A stretch of 64,000 nt of DNA from Bugulina stolonifera. Lineage: Eukaryota > Bryozoa > Gymnolaemata > Cheilostomatida > Bugulidae. The notes under the pieces are model-generated. The model was not told the origin of the DNA. It did no database searches and saw only the letters and a program-made list of their open reading frames with translations. This document shows positions 58,735 through 64,000 of the stretch, in pieces (within the stretch, counting starts at the first letter, position 1; each line of letters starts with the position of its first letter). A program made the translations under genes and the position numbers. The stretch is taken from contig OW285187.1 of assembly GCA_935421135.1 (NCBI GenBank), forward strand, positions 13,665,929-13,729,928. The letters are read 5' to 3'.

Positions 58735-61273
58735 CAGACCTGCCAACTCTCACGCATTGAGCGTGAGATTCAAGCAATTGCCCCATAGCTCAAGCTCTCA
58801 CTCCCTTCTCACTCTTTTGCCCCATCAAAGCAAAAAAAATTATTTTTTGCCCCATTATTATAACGCAATAAAAAAAGGTTGTTTTTGCCTCATTTTGCTC
58901 TACTTACTTGCTCTCCTCAAGCCACAAAACTCACACAAAGTATACACAGTATAGTTTATTGGCATTGCCACAATAGCCTTTATTTCATTCATATTGATAT
59001 TATGGAGCATTAATTTATCTGTTGGGATACAAAGATACCCCTTACTAACTTACTACTTACTAACACTTAGGCACCTACCATAATTGATAATCTGAATTCA
59101 ACTATAATATTGAATGATATGATAGTCATAATACCTATTAAAACATTATTTTATATTATCAGTCATATCAGTAAGCTAAGCCTAACTAGTATCTGCACTA
59201 CTGTAATTTGTAGGGTGACAGTGAGATAGAATGGAATGGTGAGAAAGTATTAGTATATCGAATTTAATAAAAGAAACTAATATTATTCTAACCATCAAAT
59301 CGCCAGAGTTTCAGGGTAGATTGGCTCTGAGGCAGACTATTTTGTACCTGATAGTACTACTGCTAAATGAGATGTAATTGATCTTATTGTTACACACTGA
59401 CACTGAAGTTTTTTTTGTATAGACATGAGAAGATACTGAATTATACAGAGGACCAAATGAATGCATTGGAAAATGCTATCATTATACTTCAACATTTTTA
59501 AAAACGAGATAACCAGGTTTTGGGTAAAGATGGAGAAACATCAAAAAAGTTTAAGCTAATAAGCTATCTGGCTCTCACATTAGCCCTTATACCCCTTGTA
59601 CATAATTCAACACCATGCCAAACTGCCTTCCTAAAGACGACACTCAGCAATATAATTATCAAATGTGCTAATCAGATTATTTTCACCCATCAGAAGAATG
59701 ATAGTCTTAAGAAAACGGTCAAATCTGGCACTGGGTAGAGCTTGTTTCTGCAAGTGTGGTCCTATCATGCACATGTATATTATTGTGCATGCATAGGACC
59801 GACCCTAGTTTCCAAGTCCAAGCTTGTATAAATTATTTTGAACTAACACTGTTTACTCTGGGCACTCAATTCCACAGGCTGGAAGACTCCTAGGTAGTAC
59901 TTTGGGTTTCTATTAAGAATACAGAGCATGTAAGAAGATAGAGATAACTGTATTGTAATCCAAGGCAGAAAAATGTGGCACCTTTTATAAAAGAACTGGC
60001 TCTGTCTAGAGTTTGAGGGACGAATGGGCCATCGGTTTCCAACTAATTATTCTACAAAAACTTCAGAGCCAATGCACCATCGACGACGACTAGGACATGA
60101 TAACAACACCCAAGGGTCCGGCATAAGATGTCAGCCCTTGCAAGTCGGGTAGAGGATTGCGATCTATGTAAACAATTGTTTAATAGATATGTGTTGTCGG
60201 CTCTCGGCCCATAATATAGATGACAGTCAATTCCAGTCAGCAATGAAGTCAACAAAACGTGGCTCAACAAGAAATACACATAAAATGAACTCATACAACT
60301 AAAGTATGGTTGAGAGATGTAGGGCCTACAGTATAGAGGCAGGCGCAACTTTATGCTTTTTGGTCATAGCCAGGGTTATTCAGCAAAGCTTTAGATGGAG
60401 AAGTTGGGTTCCCCATTACAAATGGTGTCAGCCCAACCACAAACATATCTAAGGGTACATGAAGCTATGCACTATTGCACCTAGCAGACAGTGTAACACA
60501 TGCAATTGCAGTTGGTCAATTATGCGATATAGAGATTGTATTTACAGTTCATTGCAATAAAATATGTAGGCCTACAACTTGTTTTATCCACTTTCTACCA
60601 ATGTGCATCAAATAATTAGTAAGAAACTTCTTGGTAATATAATATATAACTAAACGAATAGATATATTATGTTTAAAAGATATTTGGATCTTTGTACCAC
60701 ATGACTGTAAGCTCATCAGAAGCAGACCAATTAACTGCTGACGCATTGGAGGACGTAAGCTTTTACTACAACTAAACAAGCTGAAACTGAATTTTATGTA
60801 ATTACATTAAGCTACACAATTCTATCAGATGTTGTTACAGTAATAGAAGGGGCTAAGGCTAAATGTACATTGTATACTGGTCTCTTGTAAGACTACATTA
60901 TTTTCACCAACTTGAACTTGCTAAATTACTAATTTAAAATAAGCGTTACCAAACAACTAAAATTATTTGCACTCATGGCCATTATTACTAACTACTACTA
61001 GATTTTATTTTACATAGCAACAGGTCACAATCTATTAATTGGTCTACAAGTACTATAAATATTAAATCTTATTTTTTATTTTTTGCCAAATTTACAAGCA
61101 TGCTAGCAGCTAGTAATTAAATTATATTAATAATTATAATGATTTTCATATCTTTCATAATCATAATGATTATAATAATCAGTTCAGAGGCTTTGTGAGT
61201 GCCCCAATCAAAACAGTTTTTGCCCCTTTTATGCAACTCACTCCATTGCCCCACCCCTAGGTTGGCAGGTCTG
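58735..61273. mobile_element. 2.5-kb non-autonomous hAT-type element with a perfect 8-bp target duplication
   Basis: It is flanked by ATGGTGGT at 58727-58734 and 61274-61281. The terminal repeats are CAGACCTGCCAAC and GTTGGCAGGTCTG, matching the CAG..CTG ends usual in hAT elements. Subterminal TTGCCCCA and TGCCCC motifs recur in opposite orientation near both ends (GCAATTGCCCCATAGC at 58777, TTTTTGCCCC at 61216). The interior has only short unconvincing frames, so it must be mobilised in trans. It sits inside the tail of a minus-strand non-LTR retrotransposon. Confidence 0.85.
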
Positions 61274-61583
61274 ATGGTGGTATCCGGTCAGGTCTCTCGA
61301 CCTCAGATATCCAGCACTCTCCTTAAATCCTCGCAGATCCTAACAAGGCAGAGAATTGTGCCCTGTCTATTTCCTTTCTTCCTATATCTAGTTTCAACAA
61401 TTTCTTTTCTAACTTTGTTACTGCTCCCAGGGCTCCAACCACAACAAGAATAACGTTCACGGAAGTCTTCCACAGTTTCCTAATCTCTCTCGCAAGGTCT
61501 TGATACTTTTCCCGCTGTTCCTTTTCCTTCTCTCCAAATCTGTCATCACCAGGCACTGCAATATCTATCACCCACTGACACAT
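61274..61583 (-). pseudogene. non-LTR retrotransposon C-terminal tail, separated from its 3' end by the hAT insertion
   Basis: The minus strand reads MCQWVIDIAVPGDDRFGEKE, EKYQDLAREIRKLWK, VNVILVVVGALGAVTKLEKK and LLGSARILRRVLDI, the conserved end of a reverse-transcriptase ORF found in many marine-invertebrate retroelements (DVAxPGD..EKxxKYxDLxxEI..LW..VxVVPVVVGALG....LGTARILRKVL). After the hAT element the 3' tail resumes at 58734-58660 and ends in (AAT)n, a typical non-LTR 3' end. No catalytic part is present. Confidence 0.75.
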
Positions 61584-61766
61584 GATCCATCAATTTTGAT
61601 GGATGGTTTGAATTTTATTCCAAATTTGGATCAAAATTGTTTAAAATAGGGATTGCCTCTAGTGAAAAACTATTTTAAAAACAAATCCAAGTGTTAGGGG
61701 GTCGTATATAAAATTCATATTTGAAATACATATTCATATTGTTGCCACCAAACTGAAAATACTAAT

Positions 61767-62702
61767 ATGAATATGACAAAGCATCAACAATCTCAATCGA
61801 AATCAGGAAAAGAAAAATGTGGCACTTGCAAAGAGTCCGAGTGTACAGAACAGGGAAGAACAAGGAATAAGGTAGCTACCAAATGGATTTCCTGTGATAC
61901 TTGTAGTAAGTGGTACCATGGAGCATGTCAAGACCTGCAGCCAGCTGATGTAATATGTATAACAAAGCTTGCAGACAGAGGGGTAAGTTGGAAGTGCTCT
62001 GACTGCGTGAATAATAAAACTAAAGGGCATCACGAAAAAAATCAAGATCAAGCTTTAAATCCGAAAATAACCCAACAAATCAACAACATAGAAAAGATGG
62101 TGAAGGAAATCGCTGAACATAATAGTAAAGTGAGTGAGATGGAGAAAAAGTGGTCCGATGTGCTCATCCAAAACCGAGTTAACATTGATAAAAACAAAAA
62201 AATTGCTATAGAAGCAAAATCACTGATGGAAAAAAGCCACCAAATTAGAGAAGAAGAAAGTCGAAAGAATAACGCCATAGTCACTGGTGTCATTGAGAAG
62301 GATGGCAACACAGCAATGGAACAAATAAAAGACCTGATGAGAATGGAATGCTTCACCAGAAGCAACCAACCAGCCCAGGCCTTCAGACTTGGGAAAAAGA
62401 AAGAAAGTGATGAACAGAAACGTCCCATTAAGGTGAGATTTGAGGACGAACAATCTAAATGGGAGTTTGTTAAAAGATTTAACAACCAATCACTGAGAGA
62501 GAAGGGTATTTACTGCAAACTAGATGAAAGCAAGGAGACTAGAAGCCAGCAATCTCAACTGCGACAAGAAGTTAAGAAGCTCAGGGAGGAAAATACCTCA
62601 ATACAATACCGTGTGAGAAATATGGAGATACAAGAGAAAGAAGGGTCGGGGGAATGGAAACAAATGAAACAAGTTCAACAGAAGAGAGAGACAGAATGCT
62701 AA
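61767..62702 (+). CDS. non-LTR retrotransposon ORF1 with a PHD finger and coiled coil
   Basis: A 311-aa intact frame. Residues 18-80 form a PHD-type C4HC3 zinc finger: CGTCKESEC, then WISCDTCSKWYHGACQ and WKCSDCVN. A coiled-coil stretch follows (INNIEKMVKEIAEHNSKVSE to about residue 160), then an RRM-like/L1-ORF1-like region (NAIVTGVIEKDGN, AFRLGKKKE, RPIKVRFEDE) and a Lys/Glu-rich C-terminal helix. ORF1 proteins bind the element's RNA and form the ribonucleoprotein; PHD-containing ORF1s are known in CR1/L2/Rex-like clades. Its TAA overlaps the ORF2 start in ATGCTAA. The lack of stops suggests a young copy. Another ATG two codons downstream is an equally possible start. Confidence 0.88.
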   Translation: MNMTKHQQSQSKSGKEKCGTCKESECTEQGRTRNKVATKWISCDTCSKWYHGACQDLQPADVICITKLADRGVSWKCSDCVNNKTKGHHEKNQDQALNPKITQQINNIEKMVKEIAEHNSKVSEMEKKWSDVLIQNRVNIDKNKKIAIEAKSLMEKSHQIREEESRKNNAIVTGVIEKDGNTAMEQIKDLMRMECFTRSNQPAQAFRLGKKKESDEQKRPIKVRFEDEQSKWEFVKRFNNQSLREKGIYCKLDESKETRSQQSQLRQEVKKLREENTSIQYRVRNMEIQEKEGSGEWKQMKQVQQKRETEC

Positions 62703-64000
62703 AAATGTTCCTGTCCAATACTAGATCTGTTAAAGGTAAATCCACAGAACTACAGATTCTCACCACGGAGTCTGATATTATATGTCTCACTGAAACACAT
62801 CTAGATGATACTATACCCAGCAGTAATGTCCTACCAATTGAGAACAGAACAGTGTTCCGCCGAGATCGTAGCAACCATGGTGGTGGAGTTATGATTGCTG
62901 TGTGGGACCAATTAAATCCGAAATTAGTAGACCTTAGTAAGTACACAGAAGAAGTGATAGCAATAAAAATCCGACCGCAAACAGTCATCTGCTGTTACTA
63001 CAGACCCCACGTACATCTTCCAAACACAGATGTCATAGATGACATCTTAGAGTATCTGCAGAAGGAGTACCAGGGACACACAATCTTGTTTGTTGGAGAC
63101 ATGAACTTTCCAGGTATTGACTGGAACAAAGGAGAAGTGAAGCCGTCAGCCACAAACAGGAGGATACATCAAGACTTTCTTAATGTGTTGCATAGTCATG
63201 GGATGACACAACTAATCACTGGATCAACACATGTTCTTGGTAACACACTAGACCTAATCTGCACCAATCAACCACGAGCCATATATGATACTGAAATCAT
63301 AACCCCAGGTCTTAGTGATCACTCATTAATTATCACTTATCTTAGAAACCCAACCATAAATTTCTCAAACCAACCACGTACCCACAAGTTGTACAGGAAA
63401 GCCAACCAAAAAGCGTTCCAGGAGGATATGCAAAGGACTTTAGATGCTTTAGCAGAAATGAATGACCCAGAAAAAATGTGGCGGCTCTTTACCAAAAACC
63501 TGAAGCGAAGCATAGATCAACACGTTCCAACGAAGCAAGTGAAACAAAGGCACCCTTCTGTTCCAGAGTGGTTCAATAAAAGAGCTGTAAAAATAAGAGA
63601 AAGAATTAGAAAATCGCATAAAAAGTTGAAACTCAGCTTTGATGATTTTGATTGCGAACAGTATAGACAACTGAGGAGAAATGGCAAGAGGGAATTAGAG
63701 GAGATTCGCAAAACCTTTTATACAGACAGAATATATCGCCCATTGAAGAGAGGAAATTCAAAACCTTTCTTTAAGCTACTCAGGGCTGATAAAAACAAAA
63801 AACCAGTGCAAGTAGTTTTAAGAGACAAGGAAGATAATCTGACAGGGGATCCTGAACAATGTGCTGAGTTGCTAAACACTTTCTTTCAGAGCCAGTTCCA
63901 GGTAGGTTACATGGCAGGAGACTTTTCCAGGGTTGAAATTGATGTACAAGATTCCATTGATGTCTCAATAGAGGGGGTCGCCAAACTGATCCGTGAGTTA
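62696..64000 (+). CDS. non-LTR retrotransposon ORF2: apurinic endonuclease domain and linker, cut by the window end
   Basis: Open for 435 codons from ATG 62696 to the edge. The APE-like endonuclease has FLSNTRSVKGKSTEL at the start, SDIICLTETHLD (catalytic Glu), RDRSNHGGGVMIAV, YYRP, ILFVGDMNFPGIDW (the GDFN-type block, here GDMN), GNTLDLICTN and GLSDHSLI (catalytic SDH). After residue 220 comes the linker (WFNKRAVKIRERIRKS, FYTDRIYRP, FFKLLRADKNK, LLNTFFQSQF) that precedes the reverse transcriptase, which lies beyond 64000. The enzyme nicks target DNA to prime reverse transcription. All key endonuclease motifs are present. It overlaps ORF1 by seven bases. Confidence 0.92.
   Translation, partial: MLKMFLSNTRSVKGKSTELQILTTESDIICLTETHLDDTIPSSNVLPIENRTVFRRDRSNHGGGVMIAVWDQLNPKLVDLSKYTEEVIAIKIRPQTVICCYYRPHVHLPNTDVIDDILEYLQKEYQGHTILFVGDMNFPGIDWNKGEVKPSATNRRIHQDFLNVLHSHGMTQLITGSTHVLGNTLDLICTNQPRAIYDTEIITPGLSDHSLIITYLRNPTINFSNQPRTHKLYRKANQKAFQEDMQRTLDALAEMNDPEKMWRLFTKNLKRSIDQHVPTKQVKQRHPSVPEWFNKRAVKIRERIRKSHKKLKLSFDDFDCEQYRQLRRNGKRELEEIRKTFYTDRIYRPLKRGNSKPFFKLLRADKNKKPVQVVLRDKEDNLTGDPEQCAELLNTFFQSQFQVGYMAGDFSRVEIDVQDSIDVSIEGVAKLIREL

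Noticed and set aside
61803..62988. Minus-strand frames opposite the retrotransposon
   Set aside because: Antisense shadows of ORF1 and ORF2, rich in Ser/Leu/Phe as expected opposite Lys/Glu-rich coding sequence.

Overview
This is animal (metazoan) nuclear DNA: AT-rich, with spliced genes using GT..AG introns, no bacterial-style operons, and a heavy load of degraded transposons from many eukaryotic superfamilies. The mix (PIF/Harbinger with a Myb partner gene, ISL2EU-like, hAT, THAP/P-element-like, PHD-bearing non-LTR retrotransposons, many foldback/MITE elements) and the frequent ACATGTA-type motifs suggest a marine invertebrate. A sponge or cnidarian is possible, but the species cannot be fixed from sequence alone.

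Two conserved host genes are well supported. At the left edge (79-3980, minus) lies the 5' part of a DOCK6/7/8-type Rac/Cdc42 exchange factor; five exons join in phase and the gene continues beyond the left edge. At 10449-14963 (plus) is a complete 11-exon LTV1 gene (40S ribosome biogenesis, about 461 aa). An isolated copy of the last two LTV1 coding exons, with the intron at the same place, lies at 43014-43501. Several smaller spliced genes or exons have consistent splice phases but no recognised family: a 98-aa AT-hook protein (24556-25140, minus), a Cys-containing damaged gene (30032-30757, minus), a C-terminal exon pair (31159-31989, minus) and a C-terminal membrane-anchor exon (39659-39877, minus).

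The rest is mostly mobile DNA. 8-29 kb holds non-LTR reverse-transcriptase tails, two Harbinger transposase fossils, a hAT fossil, a P2X7-like domain exon and an ISL2EU-type transposase fragment. 32.3-39.4 kb is a three-level nest: a hAT-like transposase gene is split by a 5801-bp Harbinger element (13-bp terminal repeats, TAT duplication, transposase plus Myb/AT-hook gene), whose transposase is itself split by a 780-bp inverted-repeat element. 45.4-49.4 kb is a 4-kb element with about 0.8-kb inverted arms and a broken YqaJ exonuclease gene. 49.8-51.2 kb is a 93-bp minisatellite invaded by a MITE. 53.1-54.7 kb is a THAP/P-element fossil. 55.6-58.5 kb is a MULE-like foldback element with a 9-bp target duplication. 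58.7-61.3 kb is a 2.5-kb non-autonomous hAT element with a perfect 8-bp duplication, sitting in the tail of a non-LTR retrotransposon. The right end (61767-64000) is an apparently intact non-LTR retrotransposon with a PHD-finger ORF1 and an endonuclease ORF2 that leaves the window.

Splice models were built by eye from reading frame, phase and GT/AG signals. No convincing rRNA, tRNA or CRISPR was seen, but tRNAs were not searched exhaustively.
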